Shown here piece by piece: positions 7,867-17,130 of a stretch of 64,000 bases of DNA. The translations under genes were made by a program, and so were the position numbers. Source of the stretch: Cyanobacteria bacterium FACHB-502 (GTDB taxonomy: Bacteria > Cyanobacteriota > Cyanobacteriia > Elainellales > Elainellaceae); NCBI GenBank assembly GCA_014695325.1, contig JACJNZ010000079.1:1-64000 (forward strand). Reading direction: 5' to 3'. Numbering within the stretch: position 1 is the stretch's first letter; each line of letters opens with the position of its first letter. The notes beneath the pieces were generated by a model. The model was not told the origin of the DNA. It did not search any database and saw only the letters and a program-made list of their open reading frames with translations.

Positions 7867-9768
7867 TCAAACAAGGAGAGTACTAAGTGGTGAGCTAGCA
7901 TCAACACCAAACGATCCTTCAACTGAAGCAACAAGCCGAATGAAGTCTAATCTTGCCCATTCATTGCCACTGCTGCTGCCGGCGATAGAGAGCGTATCAC
8001 CCTCTTTAAGAAAAACGTTGTTAATTCTGCGTTCTGTAAAGGTTTGTTCCACTGGATCGCTGCTGCCAAGATTTTTATCAAGTGTCCATGATTCCACTGA
8101 CTGATTATTCACTTGGAAGTCGAGTTGGGCTGCTCCATCCGTCTCATCTAGATAGCCAATCAAGATGTCATAAGCTCCCGATTGCCCCGTGAATGTTGTG
8201 GATGCACTTCCTGTATTGCTAGAAGCTCCTCGAAGACTAACTAGCTCTCCACTCGAAGCAGCAGTATTGCTCTCTACCTGGTAAGAATCCAGGTTCATGT
8301 CTTCCGCTTCCAGTACCATGACATGGTCAACTGGAACCAATTCAATCGAATCCACTCTTGCCCATTCACCGCCATCGTAATTCCCAACAAGAGAAAGCGT
8401 ATCGCCCTGTTTCAAAGCTACGTTGCTGATTGTGCGCTTCGTAAAAGTTTGTTCTACTGGGTCAGAGCTACCGAGATTTTTATCAAGCGTCCAAGCATCA
8501 ATCGATCGCCCATCTACCTGGAAATCCAGTTTTGCTGCTCCATCGGTCTCATCCAGGTAAGTAATGACAACATCATAGAAACCAGAAACAGTTGTGAATT
8601 CGGTAGATACCTTTCCTATATTGCCTGAAGCATTCCGGAGGCTAACTAACGCTCCACCTGAGGCAACACTGTTGCGCTCCACTTGATAGGTGTCTAAGCT
8701 CAAATCCTCTACTTCCAGTCGAGTCACAGTCGGTGTGAGACGAAAAGCATAGATATCGCCAGCAGTTCCGTTAATAATACGCCCTTCCTCATATCTGATC
8801 CGCTGATCAAATCTAAGCCTGGCTGATCCCACAATGACTCCAGACTCATTGATTGCGCTACCAGTTGTTAAGACAAAAGGAAAGTTATTCGATTGGAAGA
8901 TTAAATTGTTAAGGTCACTCATCCCACCGAAGGGATCATTAAAGAAAGCATGTGTCTCACCGGTATCGGTGCCTGACTCGCCAACAATTTGAAGCCTATT
9001 ATTAATGTCAAAAGCTCTACTAGTAGTATTGCTATCGTCCGTCGCTAATGTACCCAGATCGCTACTGGATGTAATTTCGCTAAGTGTTACGAAAGCATGC
9101 CGAATGTTGCTGCCTGCACGGATTTCTGAATCCCCTACAATCAGATTCAAGTCATTAATGTCACGAGCGAGGCTCTCCCTGCCACCAAGTGTTCCTAGAT
9201 CAGCCATGCTAGGACCAAAGGAGAGGATGTCATTGTTAATCCCATAGCGGAATGCGTGCTGAGCACCATCATCGGTGGCTGCTCTACCGACTGTCACTCC
9301 TGCACTATTGATATCGTAGGCAACGCTCCCCTGCAGCCCATCTTGACGAAGAGTACCAAGCCTTTCAAGGGGTTGATCTTGAAACTTCCTGAATGCTTGT
9401 TCTCCTTGCTGGAACTTTCCCAAACCAACTACATCTCCATCATCATTGATGGCAAAACCAATTATACCGCCATCAATAGGGGCAGCATCCGCAATTTGCC
9501 CACCTTCAGTGGTACGAAAAGCCATTCCAACCTCTTCGCCTCGTGCTACAAAGGGTTTCTGCCCTACAACCACATCGTAGTTATTAATACCAAATGCTTG
9601 GCTCTTTGGAGGACCGAGATTTGCAGTTCCGGTTGTGCTAAAAGCTTGTTGAGCGACCCCAACAAAACGACCTACAACCTCGCCTTTTTCGTTAATGTCA
9701 AAAGCTCCAGGGACTCGACCTGCCGTGCCCTCTCGACCTAAACCACCAATGATTGAGAGTGAATACAT
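7867..9768 (-). CDS. HAF-repeat protein with two carbohydrate-binding-like domains
   Basis: A 633-aa protein. Residues 1-340 hold at least seven HAF-type repeats with the pattern A-x-D/G-I-N-x-x-G-x-V-V-G (for example AFDINEKGEVVG, AFAINDDGDVVG, AFDINNRLQIVG), which probably form a beta-propeller-like fold. Residues about 355-480 and 484-610 are two near-identical CBM6/35-like modules, each starting LE-(V/A)-E-D and ending with WAR(V/L)D. No signal peptide is evident (MYSLSIIGGLG), although the family is usually extracellular. A role in binding polysaccharide is inference. IS debris lies on both sides. Confidence 0.75.
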   Translation of the reverse strand: MYSLSIIGGLGREGTAGRVPGAFDINEKGEVVGRFVGVAQQAFSTTGTANLGPPKSQAFGINNYDVVVGQKPFVARGEEVGMAFRTTEGGQIADAAPIDGGIIGFAINDDGDVVGLGKFQQGEQAFRKFQDQPLERLGTLRQDGLQGSVAYDINSAGVTVGRAATDDGAQHAFRYGINNDILSFGPSMADLGTLGGRESLARDINDLNLIVGDSEIRAGSNIRHAFVTLSEITSSSDLGTLATDDSNTTSRAFDINNRLQIVGESGTDTGETHAFFNDPFGGMSDLNNLIFQSNNFPFVLTTGSAINESGVIVGSARLRFDQRIRYEEGRIINGTAGDIYAFRLTPTVTRLEVEDLSLDTYQVERNSVASGGALVSLRNASGNIGKVSTEFTTVSGFYDVVITYLDETDGAAKLDFQVDGRSIDAWTLDKNLGSSDPVEQTFTKRTISNVALKQGDTLSLVGNYDGGEWARVDSIELVPVDHVMVLEAEDMNLDSYQVESNTAASSGELVSLRGASSNTGSASTTFTGQSGAYDILIGYLDETDGAAQLDFQVNNQSVESWTLDKNLGSSDPVEQTFTERRINNVFLKEGDTLSIAGSSSGNEWARLDFIRLVASVEGSFGVDASSPLSTLLV

Positions 9769-10000
9769 AAAACGCCCTTAAAAAAGTATTGATGCTAACT
9801 TTATTAGCCTTCCAATTTCACCAATTTGCAAGACCTTGATAACAACCTATACATTCTTTGAGCGTCCACTTTGCTGCTTTTGATTTATAGGAAATCTAAG
9901 GTGTACCCCATTGTCTAGACAGTAAACGTAAAACTTTGAGATAAAATCTTTTCCTAGTTCACTTGTTCTTTTTTGTTTAATTTAATACATCTTGATCACC

Positions 10001-10096
10001 TTAACTACTAAAATGCACTGCTGCTGGCACTTGATAATTCAACGCTTGGTGTAACCGCTGATGATTATAAAACTCGAAGTAATTGCCCAATCCCCA
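10001..10096 (-). pseudogene. IS3-family transposase C-terminal relic
   Basis: On the minus strand about 30 codons read NYFEFYNHQRLHQALNYQVP and then AAVHF before TAA (10001-10003). This is the characteristic end of IS3-family OrfB. It is fused head to head with a different IS3 fragment on the plus strand. Confidence 0.65.
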
Positions 10097-10099
10097 TTT

Positions 10100-10830
10100 G
10101 CCGTATCAGGGGTGATTGCCAAGCTGGCTGGACAACACCCAACGTATGGCTATCGTCGCATCACGGCGATGTTGAAACGCAGGGACATGAGGTTAACCAC
10201 AAACGAGTGGCTCGTCTGATGCGGGAGATGGGCTTGGTTGGAAAGCGATCCGTCAAAGGCAAACGGACGACCAATAGCAACCATTTGTTCAAGCGCCATC
10301 CAAATCTAGTGATGAATTTAGCGATTGAGCGACCGGATCAAGTTTGGGTTGGGGACATCACCTATATCAGGCTGCAACAGGAGTTTGTGTATCTAGCGGT
10401 GTTGATGGACGTGTTTACGCGCAGCATTCGAGGCTGGCATTTAGCGCGAAGCATGGATCAAAGCTTGACCCTGACGGCACTAAAGCAGGGGTTAACGAAG
10501 GGAAGACCCGAGATTCATCATTCCGACCAAGGGGTGCAGTATGCAGCGAACGAGTATGTAAAGCTGTTGCAGCAGCACAACGTTAAAGTCAGCATGGCAG
10601 AGGTGGGGCAAGCATGGCAGAACGGCTATGCAGAGCGACTGATGAGAACGATTAAGGAGGAAGAAGTTGACTTATCAGAGTATCGAAATTTTACAGAAGC
10701 GTATGAGCAGATTGAGCAGTTTCTAGAGAATGTGTACATGAAGAAGAGAATACATTCATCATTAGGTTATCTAACACCGGATGAATATGAGAAGAAATGG
10801 AATGAACAACAAAAAGGAAATGTGATATAA
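10100..10830 (+). pseudogene. IS3-family transposase OrfB, truncated and frameshifted
   Basis: The reading begins GVIAKLAGQHPTYGYRRITA, shifts frame by one base near 10180 (KRxGHEVNHKRVARLM), then continues open from 10207 to 10830. The rve core is visible: QVWVGDITYIRL (first Asp), HHSDQGVQYA (second Asp), and NGYAERLMRTIKEEEV (Glu), ending HSSLGYLTPDEYE. The N-terminus and OrfA are missing, so it is a broken copy. Confidence 0.75.
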
Positions 10831-10845
10831 AAGAGGCACTTCCTT

Positions 10846-10950
10846 AAAGTCTTCGATCTTCTGTCCGAATTCATGGGTTCACTTCACATGGAAATTGCTT
10901 GTGGATTGCACAACTTTCGGTTGACTCAGCGTCAGCGGGCAGTGGCCTAA
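10846..10950 (+). pseudogene. Transposase C-terminal relic
   Basis: A 34-codon open stretch ending in TAA reads KVFDLLSEFMGSLHMEIACG followed by LHNFRLTQRQ. The CGLHNFRLT motif is typical of the C-terminus of DDE_Tnp_4/IS5-type transposases. No upstream part is present. Confidence 0.4.
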
Positions 10951-11184
10951 CGCCAATTGGGGGCAGAGAGACAAACTGTTTTTCCTGTTTACCTTCTCCT
11001 TCCTATTTCCGATTAAGTCTATTGATTGCAATTTGCCCACGGAGTATGCAACGAAGTTAGCCCGATTGACTTAAAAGTATTATGTAGAGCGATTGCCGCA
11101 TTGCCGCAACAGCAGTGTGGTGACTCAGGGACGAAATCAGGAGCAGGGAAGGCGATGACGTTGTCAAAGCAGGTCAACTGAAAA

Positions 11185-11499
11185 CTATTTCTTCTTACCC
11201 TTCTTTTTATCCTTCTTGTCTTTTTTCTTACTCTTTCCATCAGCAAAATGATCAAGCTGTAATTTCTCGGTTACAGCTTGTGCTGTGTTAACCGTGTTTT
11301 CTGCCGCATCCGCTGCAAGCTGTCCTGCTTTCCCAGTCGCATCTTCAACAACCTGAATGGTGCTGTGAGCAGCGGTATCAACTGCTGCTGTGAGGGCAGA
11401 GGGGACGCTAGCAATTGCCGTCCCTACCGATCCAACAGTATCAGCAATGCCTTTTGCTTTCTTGCCATCTTTCTTCTTGTCTTTTTTCTTGTTTCCCAT
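11185..11499 (-). CDS. Lys-rich 104-aa protein with Ala/Thr-rich centre
   Basis: The protein is strikingly symmetric. A Lys/Asp-rich N-terminus (MGNKKKDKKKDGKKAK) and a Lys-rich C-terminus (KSKKKDKKDKKKGKKK) flank a central ~65 residues rich in Ala, Val and Thr with the look of amphipathic helices. No signal peptide and no family is recognised. The ends could bind nucleic acid or polyphosphate and the middle could pack as helices, but that is inference. It stands alone between mobile-element debris and a CHAD-domain fragment. Confidence 0.6.
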   Translation of the reverse strand: MGNKKKDKKKDGKKAKGIADTVGSVGTAIASVPSALTAAVDTAAHSTIQVVEDATGKAGQLAADAAENTVNTAQAVTEKLQLDHFADGKSKKKDKKDKKKGKKK

Positions 11500-11944
11500 T
11501 GTGTTATTTCCTAAGTCAAAGCGCAGCTAAAAGTTACCAATTCGCGATCTTAAGTCATCTAAGGCGAGAGTGAATGGAACAGCAATATCTCTTCCGGAGA
11601 GGGAGCAGTCGAAAGCTTAATTCAGGCTTAAAGACAGTCCTATCCACACTTAACCCTTATTCTGATTCAGTTCGTTACGATAATCCAAGATTTGTAAAAA
11701 CTGATACAGAATTTAACTCTGTTTTGTGGATTGAAGGTTCCTCCAACATATGCGTCTGAACTCTTGTTTCACGCCTAGCGAGTATCATTCCCCGGGTTCC
11801 TTCACTAGTGAAGGTGAGTTTATTCCTCGCTCTCACCTGAGACTCTGCCGCCTCCAGCAGATCCAGCTAACTTGTCCTCCCGGTCAGCCTGCGATCGTGC
11901 ATTACCGCAGACAGCCGGAGGACACTTCTGTTCACTAACCGACC
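11500..11944. other. Intergenic, no recognised feature
   Basis: About 445 bp. Only short open frames without family features are seen (plus strand 11574-11759 and 11750-11938). No repeat or RNA signal was recognised. Confidence 0.5.
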
Positions 11945-12550
11945 TTACCTAACTAGCTCAGGATGCACCTGCCCCGCCTTGACGGTGGGCTGGAGCAGCA
12001 TTTGATGCAGGTGATAACGAAATCCCTCATCGAGATACTTCTGCCGAATCTCCTCCCAGTTAACTAACGCTCCCTGCTGCTTTTGCTCGATCGCCGCTTG
12101 GAGATCGGGTAAGCGAAGTTCACGACCGAGGGTTTTTGTGGCAAGCTCCAGGAAAACCTGGGTGTCCTGAAAATCTCCCAATTGAGCTTGCAACGCTTTG
12201 ATTTCTGCAACCCAGTCTTGAAATTGCTCTCCATAGAATGGCATGAAGAATTCGGCTTGATAGCGAGCGTGTTTGCAGGCTTTCCGCAACTCGTGCAGCA
12301 GCATACCCTTTTCACCTGAAGTTTCTTGGCTCGAAATCAACCAGCCTGGATGCAGCAGCAAATGAGACAGCAGGGGTCCTAACAAGTCGGGCAGGAGCAC
12401 CGAGAGGGGCAGTTGGGCAATCGGAGTATAGCGAGGACGCTTCAACCAATCCGCATAGGTGGTTTTCAACTCCTGATACAGGGGCTGAGACAGCACTGCC
12501 TTCATTCGCGCAAAGGCTTTCACCCGCTGCTTCTGCAACGCTTCAGACAC
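11945..12550 (-). pseudogene. CHAD-domain protein, N-terminus lost to an IS
   Basis: A 201-codon fragment of a CHAD protein, a helical family that binds polyphosphate with conserved His and basic residues. The segment LLHELRKACKHARYQAEFF carries the hallmark H-x-x-R-K-x-x-K-x-x-R-Y pattern, followed by LQAQLGDFQDT. Full CHAD proteins are about 300 aa. The frame ends a few bases before the terminal repeat of the IS701-like element, so the 5' part is gone. No remaining N-terminus was found on the other side of the IS. Confidence 0.75.
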
Positions 12551-12553
12551 TTT

Positions 12554-13608
12554 CAGGACTTACGCAAGGGACATTGGAACGGATGGGTGCTTGAGTTGCT
12601 CAATCAAGTAGTTCGACAGCATCCCATGCTTGATCTGATAAACGGTCTTGCCACTTTGGTAAGCGATCGTTTTGAGGCGAGTCCAAACAAGCAAGGCACA
12701 AGCGATATGATTGCGTTGGATCCGAGCTTTGCGGCACTGACACGCTTCGACTCCAGTGAGTTGCTTCAACTCGCGGTGAAACTCCTCAATCTTCCAACGG
12801 ACTCCGCACACATCTTGTACAGCATCAGTGGAAGCTTGAGATAAGTCGTTAGTGGCGACAAACTCCGTCCTGTGGGTAGAAACAGTGACCCGGAACAGTT
12901 TCACCTTCTTGTCTTTGGGAAAGCCTCGCACCTTGACCAACTTGCCTTGTTGCAACTCTTGGTCGCGCCAAACGAGTTCGTCAACTCGCACATACGGCAT
13001 ACTCCCGCCACTGTCGTCTACGCGTCGATTAGTCTTGAGCGGGCAGTAGTAGAGCTTCTGGAGTTGGTCAATCTGAGCCATCAGCTTCTGGGTAGCATAC
13101 CAGCTATCCATCAAGACGGTGCTAAATGGTAGCTCCTTGCTGTAAACCACGCCTTTGAGCATCTCACTGACATGGTCTAACTTGCTTTGCCCATCTTCAT
13201 CTGGGTTATACAGGCGGTAATCAATCACCCAGAACTGTCCGGTTTCGCCATTGACATACACGCAACTCACTAGCCCAATGCCCCGAAGCACATGATGCTC
13301 GTTGCCACTGTACTGCCGCCGTGTCAGCTCAATCGAGGTTGAATGTCGCTTATCGAGAACAGTATCATCGAATAAAAGATAAGCGTTGGAAGAGAGTTGC
13401 AGCAGAGGTTTGACATTCTCCCACAACAGACGAGGAGCCAATTTCTCGCCGCGCAGATAGCGATTGATGCGGTCATGGCTGACCCCCTCGAGATGGTCAG
13501 CTAAATTCGTTACCGTGTAGTTGATAGGACTGCTCAGTAGATACTGGCAGTAGTCTAGTTTGGTAAAGCTCATTGCTTCACTTTAGAGCCACTTTTGCGT
13601 AAGTCCTG
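12554..13608 (-). mobile_element. IS701-like insertion sequence
   Basis: A 1055-bp element with 14-bp perfect inverted repeats, CAGGACTTACGCAA at 12554 and TTGCGTAAGTCCTG ending at 13608. It contains a single transposase gene. Flanking bases (CTTT and ATTA) show no duplication, consistent with an adjacent deletion that removed the start of the CHAD gene. Confidence 0.85.
12560..13573 (-). CDS. IS701-like DDE transposase
   Basis: A 337-aa DDE transposase of the IS4-type superfamily, assigned to IS701 by overall pattern. The first Asp region is YLLFDDTVLDKRHS, the second is STVLMDSWYAT, and the Glu region is VRWKIEEFHRELKQLTGVE, the YREK-like signature. The frame is intact and fills the IS, so this copy may be active. 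Confidence 0.8.
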   Translation of the reverse strand: MSFTKLDYCQYLLSSPINYTVTNLADHLEGVSHDRINRYLRGEKLAPRLLWENVKPLLQLSSNAYLLFDDTVLDKRHSTSIELTRRQYSGNEHHVLRGIGLVSCVYVNGETGQFWVIDYRLYNPDEDGQSKLDHVSEMLKGVVYSKELPFSTVLMDSWYATQKLMAQIDQLQKLYYCPLKTNRRVDDSGGSMPYVRVDELVWRDQELQQGKLVKVRGFPKDKKVKLFRVTVSTHRTEFVATNDLSQASTDAVQDVCGVRWKIEEFHRELKQLTGVEACQCRKARIQRNHIACALLVWTRLKTIAYQSGKTVYQIKHGMLSNYLIEQLKHPSVPMSLA

Positions 13609-13620
13609 ATTAGTGTTAAG

Positions 13621-14241
13621 TCAAACCCTATTCGTCAAATCAACAGCAGTTAAATCAATGATTCGATCGCACAACCGTTTGAGCAGCGGAAATTCGTGAC
13701 TGACAACGAGCAACCCAACATTGAAAATGCGGGCGTAGCTGAGAACAGATTGCCAAATCAGAGCTTGGGTGTTGGCATCCAGCATGGCGGTCATTTCGTC
13801 TGCGATCAGATAGCGAGTTGAGGCATTGAGGACTCGCGCCACGGCAATGCGTTGAAGCTCACCGCCGCTGAGTTCATGGGGATACCGATCGAGCCAGGAT
13901 TGATGAATGCCCAGCGTTTGCAGTAAATCTGCTGCCGGAAACTGTCCTTCCTGCAAAATCTGCCGAATTCGCCAGCGAGGATTAACCGCCAGTTCTGGGT
14001 TCTGAAAAATGAGCTGAACCGGAGCATAGCCTTTTTGCAGCAGTGGGCGATCGTCTACCCTAACCGTTCCCTCCACCGGGGACAGATAGCCAGATAAAAG
14101 CTTGGCGATCGTCGTTTTGCCAAACCCGGAGGGACCCATCAATCCCACTACTTCGCCTGATTCAATGGTCAAATCAAAATCGCGCACAATCCAGGAATGT
14201 TTGGGACTGTAGCGAAAGGCAAGCTGTTCTCCCTTCAGCAT
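13621..14241 (-). CDS. ABC transporter ATPase, NikE/OppF-like
   Basis: A 206-aa nucleotide-binding subunit, the second ATPase of the importer encoded upstream. Walker A is GPSGFGKTT, the signature is LSGGELQRIAVAR, and Walker B is YLIADEMTAMLD. It is shorter than NikE (about 265 aa) because the C-terminal extension is missing; the gene ends only 13 bp from the IS701-like element. Its start overlaps the preceding ATPase gene by 7 nt. It is the last gene of the five-gene operon. Confidence 0.85.
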   Translation of the reverse strand: MLKGEQLAFRYSPKHSWIVRDFDLTIESGEVVGLMGPSGFGKTTIAKLLSGYLSPVEGTVRVDDRPLLQKGYAPVQLIFQNPELAVNPRWRIRQILQEGQFPAADLLQTLGIHQSWLDRYPHELSGGELQRIAVARVLNASTRYLIADEMTAMLDANTQALIWQSVLSYARIFNVGLLVVSHEFPLLKRLCDRIIDLTAVDLTNRV

Positions 14242-15203
14242 TGTTTCTCCCCAGCATGATTCATCTTCAGAGAATCGTTTTCAGCGTGAAGACATCGCAC
14301 CGTCGCACCGCGCACCTGCCGAAATGAAGGACGCTCGGTAACACACGCTTCAGTCATCCACGGGCAACGATCGCTAAAGAGACAGCCCGACGGCAGGTTA
14401 TCAGGGCTAGGCTGACTGCCGGGAACGGGAATAAAGTCATTTTGCGGCAGCGATCGCCAGAGTGCCTGAGTGTAGGGATGGCGGATTGTGCCGTTAAAAA
14501 AATCGGCTGCAGCCGCAATTTCAACCGTGGTTCCGGCATAAAAAACAGCAACGCGGTCGGCAACTTGCAAGGCAGCTTCGATGTCGTGGGTAATCAGAAT
14601 CACGCCTTTGCCTTCATCGGCTAATTCGCGCAGATGGTTTAGTGTTTCTTTCACCGCATCAGGATGGAGTCCGGGCGTGGGTTCATCGGCAATCACCAGA
14701 TTGGCTTGGCTCACAACTGCTGTAGACACCAGAACACGTCGCGCCATACCGCCGGAAATCTGAAATGGATAGTATTGCTTGACGACAGGCGATAGCCCGT
14801 AGCGATCGAAGGTGCGATCGACCGTTTGCCTTGCTGCCTGCTGCGAAAGCCCACTGAGCTGTGCAACTCGCTGCACCTGCTTGCCAACCTGCATTAATGG
14901 ATCGAGATAGCCGATCGACTGCGGAATCAATGCAATCTCTTTGCCACGCAGTCCCTTACAGCGTTCGGGAGTCAGCCTTGCGCCCTTAAACACTATTTCG
15001 CCACTCGTCTGAGCATTGTCGGGCAGAATTCCCAGGACGGCATGAGCCAGCAAACTTTTTCCAGAGCCGCTTGCCCCCACGATCGCCACTACTTCTCCAG
15101 GCTGCACCTCCAGATCTAGTTCGGTAATGACCGTCAGCTGCTTCTGGGTTAACCCCTGGTCGTACATCGTGAAGGTGACGCTAAGATTTTTAACTGATAG
15201 CAT
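14235..15203 (-). CDS. ABC transporter ATPase, NikD/OppD-like
   Basis: A 322-aa ATPase of the peptide/nickel importer family. Walker A is GASGSGKSLLAH, the signature is ISGGMARRVLVS, Walker B is LVIADEPTPGL. The C-terminal oligopeptide/dipeptide extension (GCLFSDRCPWMTEAC and following) with clustered Cys is present, as in OppD/DppD. It follows the second permease by 2 nt. Confidence 0.9.
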   Translation of the reverse strand: MLSVKNLSVTFTMYDQGLTQKQLTVITELDLEVQPGEVVAIVGASGSGKSLLAHAVLGILPDNAQTSGEIVFKGARLTPERCKGLRGKEIALIPQSIGYLDPLMQVGKQVQRVAQLSGLSQQAARQTVDRTFDRYGLSPVVKQYYPFQISGGMARRVLVSTAVVSQANLVIADEPTPGLHPDAVKETLNHLRELADEGKGVILITHDIEAALQVADRVAVFYAGTTVEIAAAADFFNGTIRHPYTQALWRSLPQNDFIPVPGSQPSPDNLPSGCLFSDRCPWMTEACVTERPSFRQVRGATVRCLHAENDSLKMNHAGEKQC

Positions 15204-15205
15204 TC

Positions 15206-16069
15206 CTACCCCTGACTCGTTTTTGGATCAATCAATGCCCGCAGATTTTCCCCCAGCGTATCGAACGCCTTCACCGTAACCAGCAAAAGCAGTCCCGGCA
15301 TCACGCCCAGCCACCAGTAGCCCGTCGAGAGATGGCGCATCGATTCAGCCAAAATAATGCCGATCGCAGGCAAGTGAGGTGACAAGCCAATACCGATAAA
15401 TGACAGTGCCGCTTCGTGCAAAATGGCGTGGGGAAACAGCAAAATTAGTCCCACCAAAAGCTGCGGAATGACGTGAGGCAAAATGTGATGTCGGGCAATC
15501 CAGAGCGGCGATCGTCCCAGTTTATGGGAAATCTGCACATAATCTGAACTGTTAATCTGTAAGGTTTCGGCTCGGATGACTCTGGCAAGTCCAGTCCAAT
15601 GCGTCAGTGCGACCGCAACAATCACGCCCCTTGTGCCACCCCCCATAGCAAAGGCGATCATAATTAGCAATACCAGATGCGGCAGACTGAAGAAGACATC
15701 AATAATCCAGGTAATCACCGCATCAAACTTGCCGCCCAGCGTCCCCGAAGTCAGTCCAAGTGCTGTCCCAATAATGGCACTAAAGCTGGCTGCCAGTAGC
15801 CCAACTCGCACACTCAGCGACATCCCATGCAGCGATCGGCTCAGCATATCTCGACCCAGCCAGTCCGTGCCGAATGGATGCGCCAGTGACGGAGGCTGAT
15901 TGCGTTGCGCCAATACAGGATTTAAGCCAAAATCCCCTAATAGCGTACTGCTGAGAACGATCGCCATGAGAAATAGGGCACTGAGGACAATCACGAGCAG
16001 TGTTCTTTGGCGGCGATTCAAACGGAAGGGCGAACGACTTTTAATCCGGGGAAGCGAAGGAGAAGCCAT
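15206..16069 (-). CDS. ABC transporter permease, NikC/DppC-like
   Basis: A 287-aa inner-membrane permease. An N-terminal membrane segment (LVIVLSALFLMAIVL) precedes the family's first periplasmic loop (HPFGTDWLGRDMLSR), and the BPD_transp_1 core includes the EAA loop (AETLQINSSDYVQISHKLG). With the NikB-like protein it forms the channel for the imported substrate. Confidence 0.9.
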   Translation of the reverse strand: MASPSLPRIKSRSPFRLNRRQRTLLVIVLSALFLMAIVLSSTLLGDFGLNPVLAQRNQPPSLAHPFGTDWLGRDMLSRSLHGMSLSVRVGLLAASFSAIIGTALGLTSGTLGGKFDAVITWIIDVFFSLPHLVLLIMIAFAMGGGTRGVIVAVALTHWTGLARVIRAETLQINSSDYVQISHKLGRSPLWIARHHILPHVIPQLLVGLILLFPHAILHEAALSFIGIGLSPHLPAIGIILAESMRHLSTGYWWLGVMPGLLLLVTVKAFDTLGENLRALIDPKTSQG

Positions 16070-16134
16070 ATTAATTGACGAGCAATGATTGACGAGCAGT
16101 GATTGACTGGCAGTAATTGACGAGCAGTAATTAA

Positions 16135-17130
16135 CTAGCGCAGTCGAATTCTGGGATCAACAATCTGGTACGTTAAATCTGCGATCGTATTACCGGTATA
16201 AACAAATAAGGCACTAAAGAAGACGATGCCGATTAACAATGGCACATCGCTCCGAAGTGCAGCATCGACAGTTGCTTTCCCTAAGCCAGGATAGGCATAA
16301 ACCTGTTCTGCAAGCACAGAACCACCAAACAATTCGCTCAACGAAGCAAACTGGAGGGTGATGGCAGGAAGAATCACATTTCGCAAACCGTGATGACGCA
16401 CAATACCAACTAGACTTTCACCCCTTGCGCGAGCAAACAGAACATAATCGCTATGCAATACTTCGATGAGTTTTTGTCGCGTGTGGAGCGCAATATTGGC
16501 AACGCCGATGATACTCAGAGTAATGGCAGGCAGCAGAATATGATGCAGCCTCTGCCAAACAGTGACATCCTGCGCTAGAACGCCCGGAGGTGCAGCACAG
16601 CAGATTGGCGCAATCCTAAGATTGACCGCAAAGATAATCAGCAGCAGTAATCCTACCCAGAACGTCGGCGACGATGCCAGCGTGTAGGCATAAAAGCGAA
16701 TGATGCGATCGACCCAGGAACCTTCTTTTGCCCCTGCCAGAATACCGAGCGTCAAACCTAGAAAGCCCGATAGTAACCAGGCAATCGCTAACATTTGCAG
16801 GGATGCTTGAAACCGATTGGCAATCACCGTAGAGACGGGCTGATTGAAAATCATCGACATTCCCAAATTGCCGCTCGCTAGCTGCCGTAACCAGAGGAGG
16901 AATCGCGTCGTCATCGGCTGATCCAGTCCCCAACGTTGGGCGATTAGATCGCGCTGCTCTGGACTAATTTGCAGCATGTCAGCTCCCACATAGGCATTGA
17001 CAGGATCAACCGGAGAGAGGCTGACTAGCACAAAGCTAAAGATTGACACGGCAACCAGCAACAGCAGCAGCCGGATTAGCTTGCGAACGGTAAAAGAGGC
17101 AATTCCTTTTATTGGCATGTCCATTTCCAC
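16135..17130 (-). CDS. ABC transporter permease, NikB/DppB-like
   Basis: A 331-aa permease starting with a basic segment and a membrane helix (LIRLLLLLVAVSIFSFVLVS). It shows the family loop RWGLDQPMTTRFLLWL and the EAA-like motif LIEVLHSDYVLFARARGES. Its start overlaps the end of the binding-protein gene by 22 nt; a later ATG (MPIKGIASF) would also fit. Confidence 0.9.
   Translation of the reverse strand: MEMDMPIKGIASFTVRKLIRLLLLLVAVSIFSFVLVSLSPVDPVNAYVGADMLQISPEQRDLIAQRWGLDQPMTTRFLLWLRQLASGNLGMSMIFNQPVSTVIANRFQASLQMLAIAWLLSGFLGLTLGILAGAKEGSWVDRIIRFYAYTLASSPTFWVGLLLLIIFAVNLRIAPICCAAPPGVLAQDVTVWQRLHHILLPAITLSIIGVANIALHTRQKLIEVLHSDYVLFARARGESLVGIVRHHGLRNVILPAITLQFASLSELFGGSVLAEQVYAYPGLGKATVDAALRSDVPLLIGIVFFSALFVYTGNTIADLTYQIVDPRIRLR

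Noticed and set aside
9005..9741. Plus-strand frames inside the HAF-repeat gene
   Set aside because: They are antisense to a well-supported repeat protein and have no domain features.
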